Assembly: GCA_036491415.1 (NCBI GenBank)
Contig: DASXCC010000003.1
Location: forward strand, 1 to 31,122
DNA length: 31,122 bases
Direction: 5' to 3'
Source: JAICKN01 sp036491415
GTDB taxonomy: Bacteria > Acidobacteriota > Terriglobia > Terriglobales > Acidobacteriaceae
A program made the translations under genes and the position numbers. The number at the start of each line of letters is the position of its first letter. The stretch's first letter is position 1. Under the pieces are notes generated by a model. That model did not search any database. It saw only the letters and a list, made by a program, of their open reading frames with translations, and was not told the origin of the DNA. Shown in pieces: positions 7,678-14,492 of this stretch.

Positions 7678-8526
7678 TTGGCCAAACGTCCCAAACTCGG
7701 TCTTATTGCAGGCAACGGAAAATTCCCGTTCCTCGTGCTCGATGCCGCCAAGGCGCAAGGTTTCGACGTCGTCGTTGCGGCCATCAAAGAAGAGACATCC
7801 CCCGAAATTGAGTCGCGAGGCGCGGCGGCGGTGCATTGGTTTTCGCTCGGAGAACTATCCCGCCTGATCGAGACTTTCAAAAAAGAAGGCGTAAGCCGCG
7901 CCGTGATGGCCGGGCAGGTGAAGCATAAACAGATTTTCTCCAGCATCCGTCCGGATTGGCGGCTGGCGAAATTGCTGCTTTCGTTGAGCACGCGCAACAC
8001 GGACTCACTGCTCGGTGCTGTCGCAAAAGTTTTGGGGGATGAAGGAATCGTTCTGGAAAACTCGACTGCACTTTTAGAACCTCTATTAGCGAAGCCGGGC
8101 GTACTCACCAAGCGCTCTCCAACGGAGCAGGAAAAGAAGAACATTGAATACGGACGCGGCGTCGCGCACAATCTGGCGCAATACGACATTGGGCAAACGG
8201 TGGTGATCGCAGAAGCTGCCTGTGTAGCCGTCGAAGCGATGGAAGGTACGGATGCGACGATCGAACGCGCCGGTCAACTGATGGCGTCATTGGATGTGGA
8301 TGCGGAAGCTTCGACGCTGAGCCGGGAACTGACGGTGGTAAAGATTGCGAAGCCGAATCAGGACATGCGCTTCGATGTTCCGGTGGTTGGAGTGAAGACG
8401 ATTGAAACCATGCAAAAGGCCGGAGCGACTTGCCTCGCTTTAAACGCCGGGAAATGCCTGTTTCTCGACGGGGACGCGGTGATCTCCACAGCCGACGAGG
8501 CGCGTATCTGCATCATAGCTAGCTAA
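7678..8526 (+). CDS. lpxI: UDP-2,3-diacylglucosamine pyrophosphatase LpxI
   Basis: LpxI (DUF1009) hydrolyses UDP-2,3-diacylglucosamine to lipid X and UMP, the step done by LpxH in enterobacteria. The protein starts KRPKLGLIAGNGKFPFLVL, the family N-terminus, and has GVSRAVMAGQVKHKQIF, NTDSLLGAVAKVL, DIGQTVVIAEAACVAVEAMEG and GVKTIETMQKAGATCLALNAGK. I favour the TTG at 7678 (282 residues): it lies just after the preceding gene's TGA, with GAGA about 8 nt upstream, and matches the usual LpxI start. The ATG at 7624 is also in frame but would overlap the preceding gene by 44 nt and add 18 atypical residues. Function is confident, start is not. Confidence 0.93.
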   Translation: MAKRPKLGLIAGNGKFPFLVLDAAKAQGFDVVVAAIKEETSPEIESRGAAAVHWFSLGELSRLIETFKKEGVSRAVMAGQVKHKQIFSSIRPDWRLAKLLLSLSTRNTDSLLGAVAKVLGDEGIVLENSTALLEPLLAKPGVLTKRSPTEQEKKNIEYGRGVAHNLAQYDIGQTVVIAEAACVAVEAMEGTDATIERAGQLMASLDVDAEASTLSRELTVVKIAKPNQDMRFDVPVVGVKTIETMQKAGATCLALNAGKCLFLDGDAVISTADEARICIIAS

Positions 8527-8562
8527 ATCTGCTGGCTAAAATTGCCGACTATATCTCGAAAG

Positions 8563-9039
8563 ATGGAACACATGTCAGAAACCACTCGCATTGCCGATGA
8601 ACTTCGGCTCGCCTTTGATGGCGAAGCCTGGCACGGGCCCGCGCTGCTGGAAATTTTGGTGGATGTAAACGCGGCCTCGGCTGCGGAGCATCCGATTGCG
8701 AATGGGCATTCGATTTGGGAACTGGTGTTGCACATCGCCGCGTGGGAGAAAATTCTTCTGCGGCGAATGTCCGGAGAAGCATTCCAGCCGCGTGATGAAG
8801 AAAATTTTCCTCCGGTGCTGGACCACAGCGAAGGCGCGTGGGCCGAAGCGCAGGCACACTTGAAGAGGGCGCACGAAGATTTAATGCAGGCGATCCGAAG
8901 GGTGCCGGAGACCAAGTTGAATCAGGTTGTGCCGGGGAAGAATTACGATTTCTATTTCATGCTGCACGGCGGATCGCAACATATTGCATATCATGGCGGG
9001 CAGATTTCGCTGCTGAAGAAGATGGCAAAGTCATCGTAA
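8563..9039 (+). CDS. DinB-like four-helix protein
   Basis: This 158-residue protein resembles the DinB/YfiT-like metal-binding superfamily. It has the early EAWHGPALLEIL helix, LVLHIAAWEK in helix 2 and a C-terminal HIAYHGGQISLLKK, the family's HxxxH-GQ helix. These histidines form the usual three-His site. Related proteins include thiol-dependent transferases, but the reaction of this one cannot be inferred. Start choice is uncertain between ATG 8563 and ATG 8572; the TTG at 8542 is less likely. A TAAAAT at 8537-8542 could be its own -10. It follows lpxI by 36 nt and ends before a bidirectional terminator. Confidence 0.85.
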   Translation: MEHMSETTRIADELRLAFDGEAWHGPALLEILVDVNAASAAEHPIANGHSIWELVLHIAAWEKILLRRMSGEAFQPRDEENFPPVLDHSEGAWAEAQAHLKRAHEDLMQAIRRVPETKLNQVVPGKNYDFYFMLHGGSQHIAYHGGQISLLKKMAKSS

Positions 9040-9055
9040 GTACGAGTCTTCATTC

Positions 9056-9150
9056 TTGTCATTCCGAGCGAAGTCGAGGAATCCCTATTCGCTTATAAGC
9101 TGCAGTTGCAATGATAGGGATTCTTCGTCACTTCGTTCTCAGAATGACAA
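9056..9150. repeat. Palindromic intergenic repeat (REP/MITE-like)
   Basis: The ends TTGTCATTC...GAATGACAA are exact inverted copies, and the arms continue imperfectly through GAGCGAAG/CTTCG and GAATCCCTAT/ATAGGGATTC around a short centre. The same words recur in part at 10050-10113 on the other side of the CADD-like gene. Elements with this GTCATTC...GAATGAC architecture are common dispersed palindromes in acidobacteria and other phyla (established knowledge, from memory). Confidence 0.75.
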
Positions 9151-9164
9151 CAAAAAACATTTCA

Positions 9165-9203
9165 AAAATAAAAGCCGTCAGAATTTCTGATGGCTTTTAT
9201 TTT
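9165..9203. terminator. Bidirectional rho-independent terminator
   Basis: A 17-bp stem (one G-T wobble) with arms at 9165-9181 and 9187-9203 and loop AATTT. The stem core is AAAGCCGTCAG/CTGATGGCTTT and its base is A-rich on one side and T-rich on the other, so it should stop transcription from both the DinB-like gene (+) and the convergent CADD-like gene (-). Confidence 0.9.
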
Positions 9204-9224
9204 GCACGAATCTTTCAGAACGAA

Positions 9225-9920
9225 TTACGCGGCCTTGGTCATGCGGCGCAATTCGATTCCATCCAGCGCGTTCCATAAAGCTTTGGCGGCGGCTTCGCTG
9301 GCGTTCAAAGCTTTTTCTGCGGCAGCGGGATTTCCTTCGACACTCTTCGCCAACTGATTCTTCCAGACTTGCGAATGGAAAACGTCAGCCGTGGTGTGCA
9401 GCGTAAAGTAGCCGCAGGTCTTCTCATCGGCGCCGTACATATCGCGCAGTCCGCGGGCTTTTTCCTGAGCGACGCGCGGGACCTGCGATTCGTACGCATA
9501 AAACGTAGCCAAGGCTTCTGCGGAGCTTCCCTGACTTGCGACACTCTTAAACTGCGCGATTAAATTTTCGATCTCAGCGACCGGCTGATGATCGGCCAAT
9601 TCGCGGCTTCCGCCCATACCTTCGACGAAATCGAGCCATAACTCCGAATGCGCGGGTTCCCCGTCTTTTTCTGACCCTCCCAGTTCATCTTTCATATTGG
9701 CGACGACGGCATTGCGCAGCTTGCCGTCTTCCAGGCGATTGGCGAACTCGCCGAGATACGCCGGGAATGCCTCGACATGATGGAAATAATCCTGCGCGTA
9801 TTCACGCAGATCTTCGCGCGTCAGTTCGCCTGCGCTCCAGGCTTTGTAAAACGGATGGCAAAGCAGGTCATATTTCCCAATGCGTTCGTCGAGTTGCTGG
9901 AAGAATTCCTGGGTGGTCAT
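9225..9920 (-). CDS. CADD family protein (TenA/PqqC fold; putative p-aminobenzoate synthesis)
   Basis: This 231-residue all-helical protein matches the CADD family, whose Chlamydia member (CT610) makes the folate precursor p-aminobenzoate through a dimetal centre, consuming its own tyrosine. Seen here: HPFYKAWSAGELT (22-34) with Y25, EYAQDYFHHVEAFPAYL (40-56), E79 with H91 across a slightly expanded loop, YESQVPRVAQEKARGL with E144 and K154, and a last helix with H175, D179 and H182 in TLHTTADVFHSQVW. These positions fit the family's ligands and its essential lysine. The family assignment is strong; the pABA reaction is inference by homology. An AGGAG lies 11 nt before the ATG. The gene stands alone between two palindromic repeats. 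Confidence 0.88.
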   Translation of the reverse strand: MTTQEFFQQLDERIGKYDLLCHPFYKAWSAGELTREDLREYAQDYFHHVEAFPAYLGEFANRLEDGKLRNAVVANMKDELGGSEKDGEPAHSELWLDFVEGMGGSRELADHQPVAEIENLIAQFKSVASQGSSAEALATFYAYESQVPRVAQEKARGLRDMYGADEKTCGYFTLHTTADVFHSQVWKNQLAKSVEGNPAAAEKALNASEAAAKALWNALDGIELRRMTKAA

Positions 9921-9951
9921 GGTCGTACTCGCTCCTGTGAGGTGAAGGGAT

Positions 9952-9980
9952 ATTATAAGGCTTCAGGGCAGTTTTGTTAG
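9952..9980 (-). promoter_or_regulatory. Probable promoter of the CADD-like gene
   Basis: On the minus strand a perfect TATAAT (9957-9952) lies 17 nt after CTAACA (9980-9975), a 4/6 match to TTGACA. Transcription would start about 25 nt before the ATG at 9920, leaving room for the AGGAG at 9936-9932. Confidence 0.55.
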
Positions 9981-10049
9981 ATGGTGTGTTTGCACTCATT
10001 CCATAGAGGAAATGCCATTAGGGGTTTCTGCCACTAGGCGGCAAACACG

Positions 10050-10113
10050 AGATCCTTCGACTTTCATGTTGTCTTGTGCGAGCGCAAGACAACACTTCGC
10101 TCAGGATGACAAC
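10050..10113. repeat. Second palindromic intergenic repeat with nested hairpin
   Basis: The outer words GATCCTTCG and CTTCGCTCAGGATGACAA match the arm words of the 9056-9150 element. Inside lies a near-perfect 12-bp stem at 10068-10093, with arms GTTGTCTTGTGC and GCGCAAGACAAC. It sits between the CADD-like gene and mnmG. The 243-nt spacer (9921-10163) holds nothing else except the promoters noted. Confidence 0.65.
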
Positions 10114-10164
10114 TGTTTTAGGGTGTGCACTGATGGCCATAATTTATTGGCATCGCGACATCCT

Positions 10165-10173
10165 TGCTAAAAT
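10165..10173 (+). promoter_or_regulatory. Extended -10 upstream of mnmG
   Basis: TGCTAAAAT fits an extended -10 (TGnTAnAAT-like); TTGGCA at 10147-10152 is a possible -35 at a short 15-nt spacing. The -10 ends only 8 nt before the ATG at 10182, so the mRNA may be almost leaderless. Confidence 0.45.
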
Positions 10174-10181
10174 TAGGGTTC

Positions 10182-12302
10182 ATGGCATTCAACGAACAAT
10201 ATGACGTAGTCGTGGTCGGAGCCGGGCATGCCGGCTGTGAAGCGGCCATGGCCGCTGCCCGCATGGGGCTGAGGACTGCGCTCTACACGCTGAATGTGGA
10301 CCTGATCGCGCAGATGTCGTGCAATCCGGCAATCGGTGGAATTGCCAAGGGACATCTTGTGCGCGAAGTGGACGCGCTTGGCGGGATCATGGGCGAGATC
10401 ACCGACGCGGTTGGCATTCAATTCCGGTTGCTGAACACTTCACGTGGCCCGGCGGTATGGTCTCCACGGGCGCAATGCGACAAGCAAGCTTATCGCCTGA
10501 AGATGCGTGAGGTTTTGGAATCGCAGGCGAATTTAAAAATCAAGCAGGCCGAAGTGGCGGAACTGATTCTTGAAGAAAGCAGTCAGCAGTCAGGACTCAG
10601 AACTCAGCTGCAAAACGATGGTGTAGGGCCGGAACTGGGCTCCGGACAGGCAAATCTGGGATCCGCCCCTACGCGAGTTATTCGTGGCATCAAGCTTCGC
10701 GATGGGCGGACGGTCGGGGCTTCTGCTGTCATCATTACCACTGGAACATTTCTTAACGGATTGATTCACTGCGGCGAACAACAATATCCCGCGGGACGGT
10801 CGGGCGAGCCGAACGCCGTGCTTCTTGGCGAAGCATTAAAGCAGCTCGGCTTGCGCGGCTGCCGGCTGAAGACAGGAACGCCTCCGCGTTTGGACGGCCG
10901 CAGCATTGATTGGTCGCGTTTCACGGTTCAGCCCGGCGACGTCGACCCCACGCCATTCAGTTTCCGCACCAAGCGCGTGGCGCACCATGACTCGCAAGTG
11001 CCTTGCTACATCGCGTGGACCACGCCGGAGACGCAGCGCATTATCCGTGAAAACGTGCACCGCTCGCCGATGTACAGCGGACAAATTCAATCCATTGGGC
11101 CGCGCTACTGTCCGTCGATTGAGGACAAGATCGTTAAGTTTCCGGACAAGACTACGCACCAACTGTTCCTGGAGCCCGAAGGCCTGAACACCCACGAAAT
11201 TTATGTGAACGGCATGAGCACATCCCTGCCGGTGGAGGTGCAGCTGGAGATTTTGAAGTCGATTCCGGGACTCGACACCGCGGAGATGCTGCGCCCCGGC
11301 TATGCGATCGAATATGATTCCATCGATCCCACGGAACTGGAACGCACGCTGGAAACGAAAAAGATCACGGGTCTGTTCCTTGCCGGGCAGATCAATGGGA
11401 CCAGCGGATACGAAGAAGCCGCGTGCCAGGGATTGATGGCGGGCATTAATGCCGCATTGAAAGTGAAGAATGAAGCGCCTTTGATTCTTGACCGCACCGA
11501 CGGTTATACGGCGATCCTGATTGATGATCTGATTTCCAAAGGCACGAACGAACCGTACCGCATGTTCACGTCGCGGGCGGAGTTTCGGCTGCATTTGCGC
11601 ATTGATAATGCGGACCGCCGCTTGACGCATTACGGGCGGCGCATCGGTTTAATTTCCGACACAGCGTGGGCTGACTATCTGGGCAAGCAAGAGCGGTTGG
11701 AAAAAATGAAGGCCTTGCTGGAAAAAACTAAACTTACCGCCGCGATGCTCGATCACATCAAGGTGGCCATGGTTCGCGAGGAATTGTCGGCCGTGCAGGC
11801 TGCGGAAGAAGTAGAAGACGATGCGTCCGCCGTAAAGCCTGCGGTAAAAAAGCCGCTGGAATTTTCTTCGGCGCTTGGTCAACCGCTCGCCCAGTTGCTG
11901 AAGCGGCCGGAGATCAAAGTGGAATATCTCGCAGAGGGATTACGCGAAGTCACGCCGGAGTTTTTCGCGCGAGATGGCGTGACGGGAAATGCGCTCTCCT
12001 CGGAAATACGGAACGAACTGAAATCGGTAGAGACGGAGATTAAGTACGAAGGTTATTTACAGCAGCAGGACCGCGCAATTGAGAGGTTGAAGAAATCGGA
12101 GCAGCGAAATATTCCGGAATGGTTCGACTACGGCTCCATCAGCGGCCTTTCCCGCGAGATGCAGGAAAAGTTGACGAAAGTCAGGCCGCGCACAATCGGC
12201 CACGCTTCACGAATTCCCGGAGTGACGCCGGCGGCGGTATCGCTGGTGAATGTATATATCGAAATTCAAGCCAAGCGACGCGACCAAGCGGCCGCAATTT
12301 GA
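10182..12302 (+). CDS. mnmG: tRNA uridine-5-carboxymethylaminomethyl modification enzyme MnmG (GidA)
   Basis: MnmG with MnmE installs the cmnm5 group on wobble U34 of certain tRNAs, using FAD and NADH. The N-terminal dinucleotide fold is VVVGAGHAGCEAAMAA (10-25). Other marks are NPAIGGIAKGHLVREVDALG, GTFLNGLIHCGE, LKTGTPPRLDGRSID, SIEDKIVKFPDKTTHQLFLE and SRAEFRLHLR. At 706 residues it exceeds the usual 610-640. One extra block is at about 133-166, encoded by repeat-like DNA; a second lies near 535-560 (EVEDDASAVKPAVKKP). The ATG at 10182 is preferred over an in-frame TTG at 10164 because MAFNEQYDVVVVG is the normal start and AGGG lies just upstream. ogt follows after 7 nt. mnmE and rsmG are not in the window. 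Confidence 0.97.
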   Translation: MAFNEQYDVVVVGAGHAGCEAAMAAARMGLRTALYTLNVDLIAQMSCNPAIGGIAKGHLVREVDALGGIMGEITDAVGIQFRLLNTSRGPAVWSPRAQCDKQAYRLKMREVLESQANLKIKQAEVAELILEESSQQSGLRTQLQNDGVGPELGSGQANLGSAPTRVIRGIKLRDGRTVGASAVIITTGTFLNGLIHCGEQQYPAGRSGEPNAVLLGEALKQLGLRGCRLKTGTPPRLDGRSIDWSRFTVQPGDVDPTPFSFRTKRVAHHDSQVPCYIAWTTPETQRIIRENVHRSPMYSGQIQSIGPRYCPSIEDKIVKFPDKTTHQLFLEPEGLNTHEIYVNGMSTSLPVEVQLEILKSIPGLDTAEMLRPGYAIEYDSIDPTELERTLETKKITGLFLAGQINGTSGYEEAACQGLMAGINAALKVKNEAPLILDRTDGYTAILIDDLISKGTNEPYRMFTSRAEFRLHLRIDNADRRLTHYGRRIGLISDTAWADYLGKQERLEKMKALLEKTKLTAAMLDHIKVAMVREELSAVQAAEEVEDDASAVKPAVKKPLEFSSALGQPLAQLLKRPEIKVEYLAEGLREVTPEFFARDGVTGNALSSEIRNELKSVETEIKYEGYLQQQDRAIERLKKSEQRNIPEWFDYGSISGLSREMQEKLTKVRPRTIGHASRIPGVTPAAVSLVNVYIEIQAKRRDQAAAI
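10580..10674. repeat. Repeat-like insertion inside mnmG
   Basis: Within mnmG, 10580-10607 is a run of CAGTCAG/ACTCAG words. It is followed by a 15-bp imperfect inverted repeat (12 of 15 match): GTGTAGGGCCGGAAC at 10621-10635 against GATCCGCCCCTACGC at 10660-10674, with a nested CCGGA/TCCGG. The block is read in frame as about 30 low-complexity residues that most MnmG proteins lack. Confidence 0.6.
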
Positions 12303-12309
12303 GAGTACC

Positions 12310-12834
12310 GTGTCAGCAATTCATTACGCCCAATTCGAAACCCAAATCCATTACACCCAAATCGAAAGCCCGCTCGGGCCGTTGCTTTTAGCTGCCGGAG
12401 ATTCTGGTGTGCATGAGATTCGCTTCCTAAATGGACGCACTCCGCAAAAGCCCGAATCGGAGTGGGTGCGCGATGACGATGACAAGCCTCTGTGCGAACT
12501 TGCCGAACAACTCGACGCCTACTTCAGCGGCAAGCTGGAAAAATTTGAGCTCACGCTCTCGCCGCAAGGAACTTCGTTTCAGCGCAGCGTTTGGAGCAGG
12601 CTCTGCGACATTCCCTATGGGGAGACGATTTCTTATGGAGAGATCGCCCGCCGCATCGGCAACCCGCAAGCGTCGCGGGCCGTGGGTCTGGCGAATGGAT
12701 CGAACCCGATTCCCATCGTGATCCCGTGCCATCGAGTGGTTGGGAGCAATGGGAAACTTACGGGATACGGCGGAGGGTTGCCGATCAAGGAAAAATTGCT
12801 GTCCCTGGAACGGCGGCAGCTTACGTTACTCTAG
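12310..12834 (+). CDS. ogt: Methylated-DNA--protein-cysteine methyltransferase
   Basis: This suicide repair protein removes the methyl group from O6-methylguanine onto its own cysteine. The C-terminal domain has SFQRSVWSRLCDIPYGETIS, YGEIARRIGNPQASRAVGLA and IPIVIPCHRVVGSNGKLTGY, with the acceptor Cys in PCHRV. The N-terminal ribonuclease-like domain precedes it. I choose the GTG at 12310: GAGAG lies 4 nt upstream, right after the mnmG stop, and it gives 174 residues, the usual size. The frame stays open further back into mnmG. The first codons contain a 27-nt near-duplication (HYAQFET then HYTQIES). It probably shares the mnmG transcript. Confidence 0.95.
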   Translation: MSAIHYAQFETQIHYTQIESPLGPLLLAAGDSGVHEIRFLNGRTPQKPESEWVRDDDDKPLCELAEQLDAYFSGKLEKFELTLSPQGTSFQRSVWSRLCDIPYGETISYGEIARRIGNPQASRAVGLANGSNPIPIVIPCHRVVGSNGKLTGYGGGLPIKEKLLSLERRQLTLL

Positions 12835-12859
12835 TTCTGTTGTGCTGGTGGCAGGCTTG

Positions 12860-12909
12860 TTTTGCTTGCATTACTCTTATTTTGCTTGCATTACCTTTGC
12901 TTGAATTAC
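12860..12909. repeat. Three-copy tandem repeat upstream of the thioredoxin-like gene
   Basis: TTTTGCTTGCATTAC occurs at 12860-12874 and 12880-12894, and TTTGCTTGAATTAC at 12896-12909, giving steps of 20 and 16 nt. The array fills most of the spacer between ogt and the next gene. Confidence 0.8.
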
Positions 12910-12936
12910 TATGGAGCGGTTCGCATCTAAATACTT

Positions 12937-13521
12937 ATGATCAAGAAACTGACCTTGCTCGTATTTGCAGCATTATTGCTGGCAGGCTTTGCGGTTGCGC
13001 AGGACCCAAGCATGGTCCTCAAGCCTCCGGCTGGCGCGCACACAGCGCTCGTGGTCTTTGAGGATTTGCAATGCCCGCAGTGCGGCCATACCGCGCCACT
13101 TATAAAGCAGGCGGTGAACACCTATAAGATCCCGCTGGTGGTGTATGACTTCCCGCTTCCGATGCACAATTGGTCTTACAATGCGGCGATTTTCGCGCAT
13201 TATTTCGATTCGAAATCCAAGCAGCTGGGCTCCGATTTCCGTTATTACATTTACGAGAACCAGATGCAGATTTTCCCGAATAATTTGCGCGAATATACGG
13301 AGAAGTTTGCCGCGGCGCACAGAGTGGAGTTGCCGTTCGTAGTTGATCCGCAAGGAAAACTGGCTGCAGAAATCAATGCCAGCAAAGCCGTTGCCAATGA
13401 CATTCACATCGATCACACGCCTACAGTTTTTGTCGTGAGCAATAAAGGCGGGCAGAACCGCGCGGTCGAAGTCAAACAACCACAGACGGAATTGTTCCAG
13501 ACCATCGACGCAATGAAATAA
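12937..13521 (+). CDS. Exported DsbA-like thioredoxin-fold protein
   Basis: This 194-residue protein starts with a signal peptide (MIKKLTLLVFAALLLAGF, likely cleaved after FAVAQ) and then a thioredoxin fold of the DsbA/thioredoxin_4 type: LVVFEDLQCPQCGH with active Cys C46 and C49, a helical insertion, and a cis-proline loop DHTPTVFVV. The CPQC pair and periplasmic location suggest thiol-disulfide exchange. Only two cysteines are present, both in the active site. The direction (oxidase or reductase) and the partner are not readable. The start ATG at 12937 directly precedes the signal peptide; no close SD is present. The last codons and stop are duplicated just downstream (13526-13541). Confidence 0.88.
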   Translation: MIKKLTLLVFAALLLAGFAVAQDPSMVLKPPAGAHTALVVFEDLQCPQCGHTAPLIKQAVNTYKIPLVVYDFPLPMHNWSYNAAIFAHYFDSKSKQLGSDFRYYIYENQMQIFPNNLREYTEKFAAAHRVELPFVVDPQGKLAAEINASKAVANDIHIDHTPTVFVVSNKGGQNRAVEVKQPQTELFQTIDAMK

Positions 13522-13541
13522 TGATGCAATGAAGTAATGCC
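13510..13541. repeat. 16-nt tandem duplication across the stop codon
   Basis: GCAATGAAATAATGAT (13510-13525) is followed by GCAATGAAGTAATGCC (13526-13541). The first copy encodes the final Ala-Met-Lys-stop of the thioredoxin-like protein, and the second copy repeats the same codons after the stop. Confidence 0.75.
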
Positions 13542-13549
13542 TGAAATAA

Positions 13550-13574
13550 AACGCGGATAAGATTTATCCGCGTT
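13550..13574. terminator. Hairpin terminator overlapping a stop codon
   Basis: AACGCGGATAA (13550-13560) pairs perfectly with TTATCCGCGTT (13564-13574) around a 3-nt loop. On the minus strand the stem is followed by TTATTTC, so it should end the lpxC-side transcript; the stop codon of the 13564-14229 gene lies inside the stem. It also lies 28 nt after the plus-strand thioredoxin-like gene. Confidence 0.8.
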
Positions 13575-14229
13575 CGAAGGCGTGTTTCTTTTCCAGTTCT
13601 GCAATCGCAGCCAGCCGGTCGGCTTCAAACTCTTCGACCTGCGCCATCAGGGAAGCGTTGGCGGAAGCGTATTCCCCTTCCAGCGTGATTAGTTCTTCTT
13701 CCGCAAGCTGGCGCGCAAGTTCCAAAAGATGCCCGGTGGTTGATTCCACATAGAGAGCTTCGGTAGGATCGGCAATCCACACGGGGCCGCCGGCGACTTT
13801 CGTCTGCCAGAAAATTTTCCGCTTCAGCAACACAGAAATCTCTTCGTCTTTGGCTTTGCCGAAAAACCATTTATTGCGCTTGAAGTCATAATGACGGCTG
13901 GAAAAGTGGACGGGCACGAGCTTGCCTGATTTCACAAATTCGATCTGCCGCTTATCTGTCTCCTTGCGCAATGCATTGATTGCCGGGCCTTCCGTGTCCC
14001 TGGCTTCGAGCGAAGGTACGACCTCGCGCAGCGTCTGCGAAAGGTTTACGGCCACAGGCGCGTGCAATCCCTCGGAATTTTCCAGTCGGATGTCGCCATG
14101 AAGAACATGGAAATCGGCGCCGGAGGTGGATTGATGGAAAGGCCACTGGAAGGTGAAAGAGAGCGGCAGGCCGCTGAGTGTAACGTAGATTTTTTTCGCG
14201 GAAGTGTTGCCCGCGGATGGTGTGGTCAT
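13564..14229 (-). CDS. Hypothetical protein, predicted cytosolic, coiled-coil tail
   Basis: This 221-residue protein is not one I recognise. There is no signal peptide or membrane helix. The N-terminal two thirds look like a beta-rich domain (KIYVTLSGLPLSFTFQW, then IRLENSEGLHAPVAVNLSQT). The middle holds ETDKRQIEFVKSGKLVPVHF and YDFKRNKWFFGKAKDEEI. The last 60 residues (ELARQLAEEELITLEGEYAS and onward) are a charged helix likely to form a coiled coil. It follows lpxC and a 45-residue membrane protein on the same strand, so may share their transcript, and ends in a hairpin terminator. An AAGGAA lies about 12 nt before the ATG. Confidence 0.75.
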   Translation of the reverse strand: MTTPSAGNTSAKKIYVTLSGLPLSFTFQWPFHQSTSGADFHVLHGDIRLENSEGLHAPVAVNLSQTLREVVPSLEARDTEGPAINALRKETDKRQIEFVKSGKLVPVHFSSRHYDFKRNKWFFGKAKDEEISVLLKRKIFWQTKVAGGPVWIADPTEALYVESTTGHLLELARQLAEEELITLEGEYASANASLMAQVEEFEADRLAAIAELEKKHAFERG

Positions 14230-14300
14230 GGAATCAGGATTCCTTGCAATAAAAGTTGAAAGAATATTGTACGACGTGTGGCGGGATTTTCCGGAAAACG

Positions 14301-14438
14301 CTAATTTCTAAAAACAATAACGAGCAAAACGACGATATCGAATAGTATTCCGAGCGGATGGTAATAGTCCCACCACAAATTGAATGTGACCACCAATAGA
14401 ACGAGTATCCAAAATAAGGGGCTGCGTCTTTTATACAT
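14301..14438 (-). CDS. Small two-helix membrane protein (45 residues)
   Basis: A minus-strand frame from ATG 14438 to TAG 14301 encodes a 45-residue protein starting MYKRRSPLFW. Two hydrophobic stretches (about 8-24, WILVLLVVTF; and 30-44, GILFDIVVLLVIVF) flank a conserved-looking NLWWDYYHPLG turn, with a basic N-terminus and C-terminal FRN. This fits a small inner-membrane hairpin protein. It lies 54 nt after the lpxC stop on the same strand. A GAG directly precedes the ATG, so the ribosome binding site is weak. The overlapping 83-codon frame in another register has no such pattern and is taken as its shadow. Function unknown. Confidence 0.65.
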   Translation of the reverse strand: MYKRRSPLFWILVLLVVTFNLWWDYYHPLGILFDIVVLLVIVFRN

Positions 14439-14492
14439 CTCAGAAGCGGATTGCGGCACAGAGGCTGTTCTGTAATCCCTCTCACTCAGGAA

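Noticed and set aside
10836..11630. 264-codon minus-strand frame inside mnmG
   Set aside because: It is antisense to well-conserved MnmG motifs and has no domain of its own.
14234..14485. 83-codon minus-strand frame after lpxC
   Set aside because: It overlaps the 45-residue membrane protein in another register, and that one has a clear two-helix pattern while this one does not.
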